This document shows positions 1-7,366 of a DNA stretch of 20,123 nt, piece after piece; positions within the stretch are counted from its first letter, which is position 1; each line of letters opens with the position of its first letter. Origin of the DNA: Piscibacillus sp052246295 (lineage in GTDB: Bacteria; Bacillota; Bacilli; Bacillales; Alkalibacillaceae). A program made the position numbers and the translations under genes. Under the pieces are notes generated by a model that saw nothing but the letters and a program-made list of their open reading frames with translations, was not told where the DNA came from and did no database searches. The stretch lies in the NCBI GenBank assembly GCA_052246295.1, contig JBQQCO010000036.1. One strand, written 5' to 3'.

Positions 1-127
1 CTCGTTTGACTTCTTCTGGATAAAATCTATTTTTACCCATAAAGAAAAACACCTCCTAAATTGTCGATTAATATTACATACGACTTAGGGGGTGTTTTTT
101 CCTGTCTCATATTATTGGGTCACTCTA
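1..127 (-). mobile_element. 5' end of an IS3-like insertion sequence, running off the left edge
   Basis: Positions 1-127 are the exact reverse complement of 19997-20123, and identity stops at 128. On the minus strand it reads an IS end, a hairpin, an AGGAGG ribosome binding site and then ATG at 40 opening MGKNRFYPEEVKR, which resembles the N-terminus of the first ORF (helix-turn-helix) of IS3-family transposases. Only 13 codons are present, so the family call is tentative. The element lies outside the window to the left. Confidence 0.75.
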
Positions 128-169
128 CTTACGGTTGGCGTTTTTATTAGGTAAATTATTCGTTTAGTT

Positions 170-772
170 CTACCCTTTATTAATTAACGACGCAACTTCA
201 ATCGTACGTTTTGCTTGGTGTTTAACAGCATCTTTCACATCTTCAACCATGTTACCATCTTGATCAACGGTTACACTTACACCGTAAGGGTTACCACCTG
301 ACGCGAATTGAACTGGGTCTGTGTAACCAGGTGCCGCAATGATGGCTCCCCAGTGCATCATAGATGTGTAAAGGGCTTGAACAGTTGCTTCTTGACCGCC
401 ATGAGCGTTTGAAGCTGATGACATGGCACTTACTACTTTATTAATTGTTTTTCCGTTTGCCCATAGACCACCTTGCATGTCTAGGAATTGCTTCATTTGT
501 GACGGTAAGTTACCGAAACGAGTTGGTGTGCTGAAAATAATCGCATCTGCCCACTCAATATCATCTGAAGATGCAACGGGTACGTTTGCTGTCGCTTCAT
601 AATGCTCTTTCCAAGCTGGATTAGATTCAATTGCTTCTTTTGGCGCAAGTTCTTCAACTTTAAGAACTTTAACGTTTGCTCCTGCTTCTTGAGCTGCTTC
701 TTCAGCCCATTTAGCCATCTGGTAGTTTGTACCAGTTGAGCTATAATAAACAATTGCTAAATTAATTGACAT
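170..772 (-). CDS. wrbA: NAD(P)H:quinone oxidoreductase, WrbA family
   Basis: A 200-aa flavodoxin-like protein, the usual WrbA length. WrbA enzymes are FMN-dependent, cytosolic, tetrameric, and reduce quinones by two electrons, avoiding semiquinone radicals. Visible signatures are the FMN phosphate loop YSSTGTNYQMA (residues 10-20), the segment STPTRFGNLPSQMKQFLDM (about 81-99) followed by GGLW, and SNAHGGQEATVQALYTSMMHWG (about 121-142), which together are diagnostic for type IV NQO/WrbA. The ATG at 772 follows AAGGGAG at a 9-nt distance. It is monocistronic behind a sigma-A promoter (825-853) with a TACT-N7-AGTA palindrome just after the start site, suggesting quinone or electrophile induction. 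Its 3' end is only about 40 bp from the IS end, and no dedicated terminator was seen. Confidence 0.93.
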   Translation of the reverse strand: MSINLAIVYYSSTGTNYQMAKWAEEAAQEAGANVKVLKVEELAPKEAIESNPAWKEHYEATANVPVASSDDIEWADAIIFSTPTRFGNLPSQMKQFLDMQGGLWANGKTINKVVSAMSSASNAHGGQEATVQALYTSMMHWGAIIAAPGYTDPVQFASGGNPYGVSVTVDQDGNMVEDVKDAVKHQAKRTIEVASLINKG

Positions 773-801
773 GTTTAAAAACTCCCTTCTAGTTGTAAAC
801 T

Positions 802-816
802 TACTTTTTGTAAGTA
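802..816. promoter_or_regulatory. YodB/CatR-type operator (TACT-N7-AGTA)
   Basis: TACTTTTTGTAAGTA fits the TACT-N7-AGTA box of the DUF24 (MarR/HxlR-like) repressors YodB and CatR of Bacillus subtilis, which control azoreductase, nitroreductase and quinone-detoxification genes. It lies just downstream of the predicted wrbA transcription start, where a bound repressor would block transcription. The motif match is seen directly; the regulator is inferred and is not encoded in this window. Confidence 0.65.
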
Positions 817-824
817 CATTTGCT

Positions 825-853
825 ATTGTAAAGGCAGATTATCTTGAAGTCAA
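825..853 (-). promoter_or_regulatory. Sigma-A promoter of wrbA
   Basis: On the minus strand TTGACT (853-848) and TACAAT (830-825) are separated by exactly 17 bp. It is the only strong promoter between the hydrolase stop at 859 and the wrbA ribosome binding site. Confidence 0.75.
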
Positions 854-858
854 GATAT

Positions 859-1668
859 TCACATGAACTTTAAAATTTCATCCACAACCTCATTTGGTTT
901 TTCTTCTGTAATTAAATGTCCTGCATGATCAAAAGCCACAAGCTCTGCGTTAGGTAACTCTTCAACCAATCTTTGACCTACTTTATAAGGAACTACTTCA
1001 TCTTGTTTTCCCCAGATTAGCAATGCAGGAGTATGAATCCTCTTGAGGTCTTCAGATGACAAATCCCCTTCTCGATGTCTTAATAAACGTATCAATGAGT
1101 GGGGAAATTCTTTTTCCATTAAAGGCCGTTTGTATTCCTCCATCATTTCATTTGTTATAAGAGAATGATCGTATAATACTTTTTTCAACTCATGCTTAAC
1201 GTCGTGTTTATTAATGTGGTAATGGACATAATGATGAAAAAATGGTAAATATGAACTTAAAACCAAAAGACGTTTAGCTCGTTTTAGATAACCAGAGCTA
1301 TTTAATAATACAAGTTTTTCAACACGTTCAGGATAGAATTTAGCGACGTTTAAACTAACTTGTCCACCCATAGAATGACCCACTAACATCGTTTTTTGAA
1401 TGTTAAAATAGTCTAAGACTTCTCGAATTAATTTTGCGTAATTTTCAAATGAATAGCGGAATTTCTTGGACTTCTCGCTACGACCGAATCCAGGTAAATC
1501 AATGGCTATGATTGAAAAATACTTTTCTAATAGTGGTATCACTCGATGAAACGTATAAGTGGAAGATAAATAACCATGGATTAGAATAATTGGCGGCTTT
1601 TCTGTAATAGAATGTTCGCAATATAATTTTAAGTTCATTACTTGGATATTTTCTTTAACTAGACTCAT
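859..1668 (-). CDS. Alpha/beta-fold hydrolase
   Basis: A 269-aa soluble hydrolase with a complete catalytic set. HG of the oxyanion region is at 31-32 and the nucleophile elbow GHSMGG holds Ser99. The acid is most likely Asp223 in WGKQDEVVP, and the general base is His251 in DHAGHLITEEKP. The spacing matches the esterase / epoxide-hydrolase-like superfamily with a helical cap at about 130-200. There is no signal peptide. The ATG at 1668 follows AAAGGA at 7 nt. The substrate cannot be read from the sequence. It is divergent from maf, with about 78 bp between the starts, so the two promoters must share that gap. It is upstream of wrbA in the same direction, but wrbA has its own promoter. Confidence 0.88.
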   Translation of the reverse strand: MSLVKENIQVMNLKLYCEHSITEKPPIILIHGYLSSTYTFHRVIPLLEKYFSIIAIDLPGFGRSEKSKKFRYSFENYAKLIREVLDYFNIQKTMLVGHSMGGQVSLNVAKFYPERVEKLVLLNSSGYLKRAKRLLVLSSYLPFFHHYVHYHINKHDVKHELKKVLYDHSLITNEMMEEYKRPLMEKEFPHSLIRLLRHREGDLSSEDLKRIHTPALLIWGKQDEVVPYKVGQRLVEELPNAELVAFDHAGHLITEEKPNEVVDEILKFM

Positions 1669-1746
1669 GATCTTTTCCTTTCAAAAATGCTTATATGTAT
1701 TGTTTTACCATTCTTAAAAATATCAAACTATACTTTGGAGGTTTAT

Positions 1747-2325
1747 ATGGAACGAAAATTAATCTTAGGTTCATCATCACCTAGAAGACAAGAATTACTA
1801 CAACAAGTCCACATCCCTTATACAATAAGAAAACCTAATGTCGATGAGTTACAGATCACTGAAAAGGACCCCTATAAAAAAGTAGCACAACTAGCAAAAC
1901 TGAAAGGTAAAAATATTGAAATACAAAACTCAGATGAAATAATTTTATCTGCTGATACGGTCGTGTCATTCCAAAATCGGATTTTCGAAAAACCTAAAGA
2001 TAAAGAGGAAGCTTTCAAAATGATTTCCGATTTAAGCGGAAATATACATGACGTATACTCAGGATTTACCATTCGCAGCGCTGAACATGAAGAAACGTTT
2101 GTTGAAAAAACGGTAGTTGAATTCTGGCCTTTATCAACACAGGAAATAGAATGGTATGTCTCAACATCAGATCCTTATGACAAAGCCGGAGCATATGGCA
2201 TCCAAAGTATTGGTGCAATGTTCGTAAAACAGATTAAAGGTGACTATTATAATGTGGTCGGACTACCCATTTCACGAGTCGTTAGAGAACTTACCAAGCA
2301 TGGAATCCACCCTCAAAAAGGCTAA
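1747..2325 (+). CDS. maf: Maf family nucleoside triphosphate pyrophosphatase
   Basis: A 192-aa Maf/Ham1-fold protein. These enzymes hydrolyse non-canonical or excess pyrimidine nucleotides (dTTP, UTP and modified forms) to the monophosphate and pyrophosphate, and Maf is linked to septum and cell-shape control in B. subtilis. Signatures are the N-terminal SSSPRR (9-14), the catalytic Asp70 in SADTVV, EKP (81-83), DKAGAYGIQ (145-153) and GDYYNVVGLP (165-174). ATG 1747 is preferred over an in-frame ATG 60 bp upstream because GGAGG sits 5 nt before it and the protein then begins with the conserved strand. It is isolated here, whereas the main copy in bacilli usually lies by radC/mreB, so this may be a paralogue. 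Confidence 0.93.
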   Translation: MERKLILGSSSPRRQELLQQVHIPYTIRKPNVDELQITEKDPYKKVAQLAKLKGKNIEIQNSDEIILSADTVVSFQNRIFEKPKDKEEAFKMISDLSGNIHDVYSGFTIRSAEHEETFVEKTVVEFWPLSTQEIEWYVSTSDPYDKAGAYGIQSIGAMFVKQIKGDYYNVVGLPISRVVRELTKHGIHPQKG

Positions 2326-2341
2326 ACAGTCACGTTTAGCC
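2320..2341. terminator. Shared bidirectional terminator of maf and the P450 gene
   Basis: GGCTAAAC - 6-nt loop - GTTTAGCC is a perfect 8-bp stem. The arms contain the TAA stop codons of both convergent genes, each gene ending GGC TAA. On the minus strand five Ts follow (for the P450 gene). On the plus strand the tail is only CTTT, so it is probably stronger for the P450 transcript. Confidence 0.7.
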
Positions 2342-3574
2342 CTTTAAGTGAATCATAACCCCCGGCACAGGTGGAATATCATTCATATCGTATTCAGGAT
2401 TTTGTTCAGGGAATCTGAAATTAATCTCATGTAAAAAGTATTCCAACGTTACTCTCATCACGTCAATCGTTAACCATTCACCGGCGCAACGGTGGCCGAA
2501 ATCAAACTCACCACCACCTTGTGGAATAAAATTAAACGGACTTTCTTGCCACTCCTTAAATCGACTTGGCTTAAATTCATTCGGCGACTCCCATATGGTC
2601 GGGTCATGATTCGTTCCGTACAGATCTAATAACGTCATCGTATTTTTCTTGAAGTCAAAACCATTCCATGTAAAATCCTTCTTAACCCTCGCAACAGCAA
2701 ACGGGAAAAATGGATAATAACGACGAACTTCTTGAATGAAATGTTGAGATTGAATGTGGCCATTTTGAATTTCACAAACTTGATCAGGGTGTTCATAAAC
2801 TGCTAGTAGTGTGAAATCGACGTAAACAGCAATTGCCACAATTGGTCTTATCAAATTTAATATTTCGACTGCCGCTACATGCGGATCTAATAAGTTCCCA
2901 TCTGAGTCTCGGTGCATTGATACGTTATAAAAAGGGCTAGACTGATTAACGTCAAGTTGACCTTCGCGTAACTTTTTGACTAACCCTTGTAATGTTTGCT
3001 CTAACTTTTTTCTAGACCGCCTAGATTTTATATGCTTAGGACCGATATTAGCTGCCATTTCAAATAACGGGCTCAATCTTTTTGACCAATTTTTAATTTC
3101 TACTTCTTTATATGGAACACCTGCCCAATTTAATGCCACCCGCGTTAAAACTATTTTTGCTGTTTCATAGATATTAACTTCTTCTGGTGAATGCGCAAAA
3201 ACTCTCTCCCATTCTCGCTTTGTTAGATTCTGAACCTCATTAAGGGAATCACGAGTCATAAACGACATAAACATCGCCTTCCGATGACGATGTTCCTCAC
3301 CATCAAGACCTTGAACACCACCTACACCAAGCAACGTTTTTTGAACGCGTGATGGTGCAGCTTCTTCTCGAAAAAATTTATCCGTATCATAAAACAACTC
3401 CGCTTCATTCTTCCCAACCATACAAATCGCTTTTTCACCTAATAACCTCGTTTGAACTACACGAGAATCGAACTTCTCAACACGATTAAGTATAAAATTA
3501 TAACCTTCTTTAAGTAATTCGATTGAATGATCTATACCGGTTTCTTTAGGTATTTTCTTATGGTGCTCTGACAT
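2336..3574 (-). CDS. cypC: CYP152 family fatty-acid peroxygenase (P450 BS-beta/CypC-like)
   Basis: A 412-aa cytochrome P450 of the peroxygenase class, which uses H2O2 directly to hydroxylate or decarboxylate long-chain fatty acids without a reductase. Family features are the haem-binding loop PQGGGEFDFGHRCAGE with ligand Cys363, the I-helix Arg243-Pro244 (NLIRP) that replaces the usual acid-alcohol pair and holds the substrate carboxylate, and VRRYYPFFP. At the position of BS-beta Gln85 / OleT His85 it has Gln88 (VQGLDG), predicting hydroxylation rather than terminal-alkene formation. ATG 3574 is chosen over an in-frame ATG 48 bp upstream because GGAGGG lies 7 nt before it and the N-terminus then matches CypC length. 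It lies downstream of the 21-bp repeat array and converges on maf. Confidence 0.93.
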   Translation of the reverse strand: MSEHHKKIPKETGIDHSIELLKEGYNFILNRVEKFDSRVVQTRLLGEKAICMVGKNEAELFYDTDKFFREEAAPSRVQKTLLGVGGVQGLDGEEHRHRKAMFMSFMTRDSLNEVQNLTKREWERVFAHSPEEVNIYETAKIVLTRVALNWAGVPYKEVEIKNWSKRLSPLFEMAANIGPKHIKSRRSRKKLEQTLQGLVKKLREGQLDVNQSSPFYNVSMHRDSDGNLLDPHVAAVEILNLIRPIVAIAVYVDFTLLAVYEHPDQVCEIQNGHIQSQHFIQEVRRYYPFFPFAVARVKKDFTWNGFDFKKNTMTLLDLYGTNHDPTIWESPNEFKPSRFKEWQESPFNFIPQGGGEFDFGHRCAGEWLTIDVMRVTLEYFLHEINFRFPEQNPEYDMNDIPPVPGVMIHLKG

Positions 3575-3654
3575 CACTTTACCCTCCAATTGGCGAGTTT
3601 TTCTGTAGTATTCCCTGTTCATTAGAGGTCAAACATCATAATTCATAAGTCTTT

Positions 3655-3791
3655 AGCTGCAGGTTTTATGGATTTACCTGTATGTTTCTGAATTTTACCT
3701 GCAAGTTTTACGGTTTTATCAACATCTTTTTTAAAATTACCTGCAAGTTTCACAAAAATACCTGCAGGTTCAGCTTATTTACCTGCAGGTT
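3655..3791. repeat. Short periodic repeat array, 21-bp period, core ACCTGCAGGTT
   Basis: Six recognisable cores start at 3655, 3676, 3697, 3739, 3760 and 3781. A seventh, degenerate unit falls on the expected register at 3718 (7 of 12 bases match). The core is ACCTGCARGTTT with a palindromic centre CCTGCAGG, and the roughly 10 bp between cores are variable. The last unit overlaps the 3' end of the hydrolase fragment and supplies its Pro-Ala-Gly-Lys-stop. Because 21 is a multiple of 3, the minus-strand frame stays open through the array after that stop, but there is no start codon or ribosome binding site. Not CRISPR: cores and spacers are far too short. Confidence 0.85.
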
Positions 3792-4326
3792 GTTGAACAG
3801 TTAAGCCAACAAATTCCTTAAACTTCTCCTCTTCTTCAACAAAAGGATTGTGGTTACTTTCTTCAAATGCTGTAAAATACGCATTCGGAATCAAATCAGC
3901 TATTTCTTTGCCATACTGATAAGGACATTGGGCATCATACTTACCCGCATAGATAAAACTCGGAAGGTTGACTTCTCCCAGTTGCTTTCTTAAGTCATAT
4001 GTAGAAATCTCTTCATTTATGAAGTAATCTAACCGATCTCCCACTGTCTTGCCGCTATTGGGTGTTGTCAAGGCTTTTTGAAGGTTTTCCTCTGAGTAAA
4101 ATGACATCAAGTCCCATTCATAGCCTAATTCCTTGCGTGTCTCAACAGGTGTTGAGGGATCATTGAGTTTCTCCATGATCCACATAATCCTTTTAAAATT
4201 TGGGTTCTTATGACAATAAATGCAGTCTTCATCTTGACCATATGCCTTACTAGCAGCAGCTCCACCTGCAATGATTTTAGTTAAAGAATTATGTCGGGTA
4301 TTAAAGCAGATGGTTAAACTCAACAC
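3775..4326 (-). pseudogene. 3' remnant of an alpha/beta hydrolase (proline-iminopeptidase-like)
   Basis: Up to 183 codons are open. From about residue 14 (SLTKIIAGGAAASKAYG) onward the sequence resembles the cap and C-terminal half of alpha/beta hydrolases related to proline iminopeptidases, including the probable acid Asp in AGKYDAQCP and the base His in ESNHNPF. The N-terminal half with the oxyanion strand and the GxSxG nucleophile is absent. The DNA 5' of it (to 4392) shows no homologous reading frame in any frame I checked, so this is a deletion and not a simple frameshift. The apparent GTG start at 4326 has no convincing ribosome binding site. Its last codons derive from the adjacent repeat array. 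A catalytically active product is not expected. Confidence 0.8.
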
Positions 4327-4392
4327 GACCTTTGTATGTTTAGGTATAAAAAAGTGGTTAGGTGTATTATGCTAGACGATATGGTTTCAAAA

Positions 4393-4423
4393 TAAAAAAA
4401 AGCTGCTTCATAAGAAACAGCTT
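4393..4423 (-). terminator. Rho-independent terminator of the DUF4317 gene
   Basis: On the minus strand, arms AAGCTGTTTC and GAAGCAGCTT (one mismatch, 4-nt loop) are followed by a run of eight Ts (plus-strand As 4393-4400). It lies about 20 bp after the DUF4317 stop codon. Confidence 0.85.
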
Positions 4424-4441
4424 CCTTTATATAGCTTTTAA

Positions 4442-5635
4442 TTAGTCCTCGGATTGATCCTCAGCCTTCTGAAATAGCACTTCTGGAATCATCTCAAACC
4501 CTTCAATCACCGTATTCTCCTCAACTTCTAGCATCAAGCACACTTTTCCGTTAACTTGTACTTGCCTTACATACTTCAAATCTTGTGGACTTACGGTGAT
4601 ATCCGCAATTTTTGTTTTAATTTTGATTGATTTTTTATTATACTTTGGCACAATATTGCTTGCTTTGAATTCATATTTTTCATCATCAACAACCGTTTTA
4701 AATGCTTCTTCAAGTTTTTCTTCTTCGACATCTTTAACGCCGCTACTTTTCAGAACATGTCCTACATCTTTATAATCCAGTTTCGGCGCTTCCTCTTCTT
4801 CATTCTCTTCTATTACTCTATTAATTTCTTCATAAACATTCGATAGAGTTGACGTATTAATTTGATCACCCGTTACTTTTTTCACGATTTCTTCAAATAC
4901 AACTTTATCTTCTTGAGCCGTCATGATCTCCTCAGCGTTTAAAACGTCCTCAATAAAATGATAGTCTAATTCATTAGCTTTTCCCGTTGAATAAAGGACA
5001 TGATTCACATCCGATGCACCGTCCGTAATCGTTGGGAAAAGAAACCCTGAAATCGGTGCTTTCAAATTAATAATCGGGTCGACCACGATATTGTATTTAA
5101 ATTCTTTCTCAATGTAATCAAACAATAGCTCTTTCTTTGGATCTTGCGTTTTATTCATGCTACATAATATAAACGGGTGTGAGTACACCGTGTCACGGTC
5201 GCTTCCATCCGATTCAGCACTTTGATTTTTCAACGGAATTCTGACTTCACCCCTAATAAAGGTGAGCACAATATCCATCTCGTATTGCGTGTCTTTCAGC
5301 ATTTTCTCAACTAGCTGAAGCATTTGATTCGTCCATTCATCCGTCTCTTGACTTAATAACCCTTGATGTAAAATAAACTGACTACTATTTTCTACATCCT
5401 TTTGAAATTTTAGCTCGAATAACTTCTCATCCAATTGCCCTGTTAAGACCTTCTTAAAATTGTTCATGAACAATTCTTTCTGCTCATCTTCTAACATCTC
5501 AAATGGCATACTTTGAGCATGATAGATTTCACTTGATTCTTTCATAATGTACACATTAAAAATCTCACTAATATTAATTAAATCATTATCTAATTTAAAT
5601 TGTTTTCGTATGTTTGCGATGTCTTTTTTGTTCAA
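4442..5635 (-). CDS. DUF4317 domain-containing protein
   Basis: A 397-aa soluble acidic protein matching the DUF4317 family along its length as I remember it: N-terminal NKKDIANIRKQFKLDNDL, central YSHPFILCSMNKTQDPKKE and DPIINLKAPISGFLFP, and a very acidic stretch ENEEEEAPKLDYKDV near 280-294. The function of the family is unknown and no catalytic motif is evident. An ATG lies at 5641, but AGGAG is only 3 nt in front of it. The TTG two codons later (5635) is 9 nt from AGGAG and gives the family's usual MNKKD start, so TTG is the probable start. It is monocistronic, ends in its own terminator and is divergent from the DUF3888 gene. Confidence 0.9.
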   Translation of the reverse strand: MNKKDIANIRKQFKLDNDLINISEIFNVYIMKESSEIYHAQSMPFEMLEDEQKELFMNNFKKVLTGQLDEKLFELKFQKDVENSSQFILHQGLLSQETDEWTNQMLQLVEKMLKDTQYEMDIVLTFIRGEVRIPLKNQSAESDGSDRDTVYSHPFILCSMNKTQDPKKELLFDYIEKEFKYNIVVDPIINLKAPISGFLFPTITDGASDVNHVLYSTGKANELDYHFIEDVLNAEEIMTAQEDKVVFEEIVKKVTGDQINTSTLSNVYEEINRVIEENEEEEAPKLDYKDVGHVLKSSGVKDVEEEKLEEAFKTVVDDEKYEFKASNIVPKYNKKSIKIKTKIADITVSPQDLKYVRQVQVNGKVCLMLEVEENTVIEGFEMIPEVLFQKAEDQSED

Positions 5636-5851
5636 AATCATTCACTCCTATGATGTCTAAGTCATACCGTCTCATTTTATCATAGAAGGAAGTAGTCATA
5701 TCTAATAAATTTTTTGAAATAATATCTCGTTAAAAAATAATTACGGTAAGAAGGAATACTTAAATACTTACCTTATTAACGTATTGAGTTGAACGAAATG
5801 AACATTAAATAAGTCCAGGTTAAGTTCAAATACTAAAATGAGGTGAATTTT

Positions 5852-6250
5852 ATGAAAAAGTTAATAGTACCCCTTTTCTTATTTACATCCTTAGTGAGTT
5901 TTAATACCATAGCATATTCACAAACGATAAATAAAGCTGAAACTGAACTAAATGAAACACTAAAATATGCACTAATCAATAGCCTAAGAGAACCTGTTGA
6001 TAAAGCATTTTACCAAATCTATAAAGATGATGAAGGTGTACCAGAAGGTCTTATGTGGGCTTCATATGATACAGAAGTATTAGAGATAAAACAGTTATAC
6101 GGCGTAGGTGGTGAATATGAAATTACGTTAAAAGTAAAACCCTATTATCGTGCCCATATAACTTATGGAGAAGATCTTGTTGTCATAAGTTCAAACGGAA
6201 AATTAGTTAATTATAAACATCTAAAAACATATCCGAAAGTAGATTTCTAA
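5852..6250 (+). CDS. Secreted DUF3888 domain-containing protein
   Basis: A 132-aa exported protein. Residues 1-23 form a classic Sec signal peptide (MKKL, a hydrophobic core, then AYS before Gln as a type I cleavage site). The mature part begins with a helix containing LKYALINSLREPVDKAF, followed by a beta-rich half (TEVLEIKQL, YEITLKVKPY, YGEDLVVISSNG) that resembles DUF3888, a family of small secreted Bacillus proteins without a known role. There is no cysteine in the mature protein and no lipobox. ATG 5852 follows AGGTG at 6 nt; an in-frame GTG three codons earlier overlaps that ribosome binding site and is rejected. The gene ends before a bidirectional terminator. Confidence 0.8.
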   Translation: MKKLIVPLFLFTSLVSFNTIAYSQTINKAETELNETLKYALINSLREPVDKAFYQIYKDDEGVPEGLMWASYDTEVLEIKQLYGVGGEYEITLKVKPYYRAHITYGEDLVVISSNGKLVNYKHLKTYPKVDF

Positions 6251-6297
6251 TTCATATACTAATTTGTAAACAAAATATCTTTTGAACAATGGTTAAA

Positions 6298-6337
6298 TAA
6301 AAAAGAGCAGATTCTTTTAGAGAATTTGCTCCTTTTT
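6298..6337. terminator. Bidirectional terminator between convergent genes
   Basis: Arms GAGCAGATTCT (6305-6315) and AGAATTTGCTC (6321-6331) pair with one mismatch over a 5-nt loop. An A-run precedes the hairpin and CTTTTT follows it, so it can stop the DUF3888 transcript (plus) and the small-ORF/DUF817 transcript (minus). Confidence 0.85.
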
Positions 6338-6357
6338 CTATTTAAGTTTATGCTCTA

Positions 6358-6468
6358 TTAATTATCCGTATTTCTAGCAGAGGATTTTGCCTTCCCTCTT
6401 CTTTGTTCATCTGGTTTCTTACCTTTACCATTTCGCTTAACTTTCGGCGCTTTTGAATCCTTTGTCAT
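6358..6468 (-). CDS. 36-aa highly basic peptide
   Basis: A short ORF of 36 codons. Nearly all residues are charged or small (Lys/Arg-rich, with KVKRNGKGKKPDEQRRGKAK in the middle), with no hydrophobic segment, so it should be soluble and disordered; nucleic-acid or spore-related binding is possible but not shown. Support for translation is a perfect GGAGGT. An ATG abuts it directly, but a second in-frame ATG (6468) stands 6 nt away and is the probable start. It begins 28 bp after the DUF817 stop in the same direction and ends at the bidirectional terminator, so it is probably co-transcribed with DUF817. I do not recognise a named family. Confidence 0.6.
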   Translation of the reverse strand: MTKDSKAPKVKRNGKGKKPDEQRRGKAKSSARNTDN

Positions 6469-6496
6469 GTTCATACCTCCATTTGACTAGTCACTA

Positions 6497-7306
6497 TTAT
6501 CGTAACCGAACATTGTAGGTTTTATGTAAGGTTGGGACATCATCTGGAGGCGAGTTCTTAACTTGTTTTAGTGTTGCCACGATTAGAAAACTAACGATCA
6601 CCAACAACAACCACGAGCTAACTTTCCCAAGATGCACAAGACTCCATGCATCCGTTTGGTTAGGGTACTCCCATGCACCAAAGAACGTTGCAATATTCTC
6701 AGCAATCCATATAAAAAAGCCAATTAACACAAACGACAGGGAGATTGGCATGCGATAAGTTTCGCCGCCAACGCTATAGTTAACCCACGATTTCCAAAAA
6801 ATAATGATCACCAGTGCCGACAACCACCAACGAACATCAATCCAATAGTGATGAGTAAAGAAATTTAAGTAAATGGCAGATGCAAGTGGCACAACTAAAT
6901 AAAGTGGTGGCCATTTGATGAGCTTCACATCAAGTCTCCTCCATGCCTGGCACAGGTAACTGGCAACACTCGCATACATGAAACCACTATACAATGGAAC
7001 TCCGAATACTTTTGAATACCCTTCTTCTGGATACGCCCATGATCCCATGTGAACTTTGTAAATTTCTAATGCGAGGCCAATGATGTGAAACAACGTAATC
7101 ACTTTTAGTTCATCTTTTGTCTCAAGACCTGATGCCAGCATCCACCACTGCATTAGTATACAGATGATTAATAACCAATCATACCTCGGTAACAATGGTA
7201 GTGAAATTAATTTTGTTATTGCTAAAGAGGCAAATATGACTACTGGAAACAGGCAAGATAACGCTTGAGCCCAACCGAAACGAACTAGCTGTTCAAAAGC
7301 TTTCAT
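6497..7306 (-). CDS. DUF817 family integral membrane protein
   Basis: A 269-aa protein with about eight hydrophobic segments, full length for DUF817. Recognisable stretches are ETKDELKVITLFHIIGLALE, the invariant-looking GSWAYPEEGYSKVFGVPLYSG, a second GAWEYPNQ motif late in the protein, and HHYWIDVRWW. The paired Trp-Ala/Glu-Tyr-Pro motifs suggest an internal duplication around membrane helices, somewhat like carotenoid-biosynthesis-type membrane proteins, but no activity is established. The ATG at 7306 follows GGGGGGA at 5 nt. A strong sigma-A promoter is found at 7338-7366. The small basic ORF follows it. Confidence 0.87.
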   Translation of the reverse strand: MKAFEQLVRFGWAQALSCLFPVVIFASLAITKLISLPLLPRYDWLLIICILMQWWMLASGLETKDELKVITLFHIIGLALEIYKVHMGSWAYPEEGYSKVFGVPLYSGFMYASVASYLCQAWRRLDVKLIKWPPLYLVVPLASAIYLNFFTHHYWIDVRWWLSALVIIIFWKSWVNYSVGGETYRMPISLSFVLIGFFIWIAENIATFFGAWEYPNQTDAWSLVHLGKVSSWLLLVIVSFLIVATLKQVKNSPPDDVPTLHKTYNVRLR

Positions 7307-7337
7307 AAAGGTCCCCCCAAAATCACCTATTACAATG

Positions 7338-7366
7338 ATTATAGATAATAATTTATTGAATTACAA
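7338..7366 (-). promoter_or_regulatory. Sigma-A promoter of DUF817
   Basis: On the minus strand TTGTAA (7366-7361), a 17-bp spacer, then a perfect TATAAT (7343-7338), about 30 bp ahead of the start codon. The surrounding DNA is very AT-rich. Confidence 0.75.

Noticed and set aside
1687..1746. Upstream ATG of maf at 1687
   Set aside because: No ribosome binding site, and the conserved Maf N-terminus begins at 1747 directly after GGAGG.
3640..3774. Coding extension of the hydrolase fragment through the 21-bp array (in-frame K-x-A-G type heptads)
   Set aside because: The frame is open on the minus strand after the TAA, but there is no start codon with a ribosome binding site. A 21-bp period keeps any frame open by default, and the degenerate unit is not conservative at protein level.
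5740..5775. Inverted repeat GGTAAG..CTTACC upstream of the DUF3888 gene as an operator
   Set aside because: Only 6-bp arms in AT-rich DNA and no promoter that it clearly overlaps; too weak to list.
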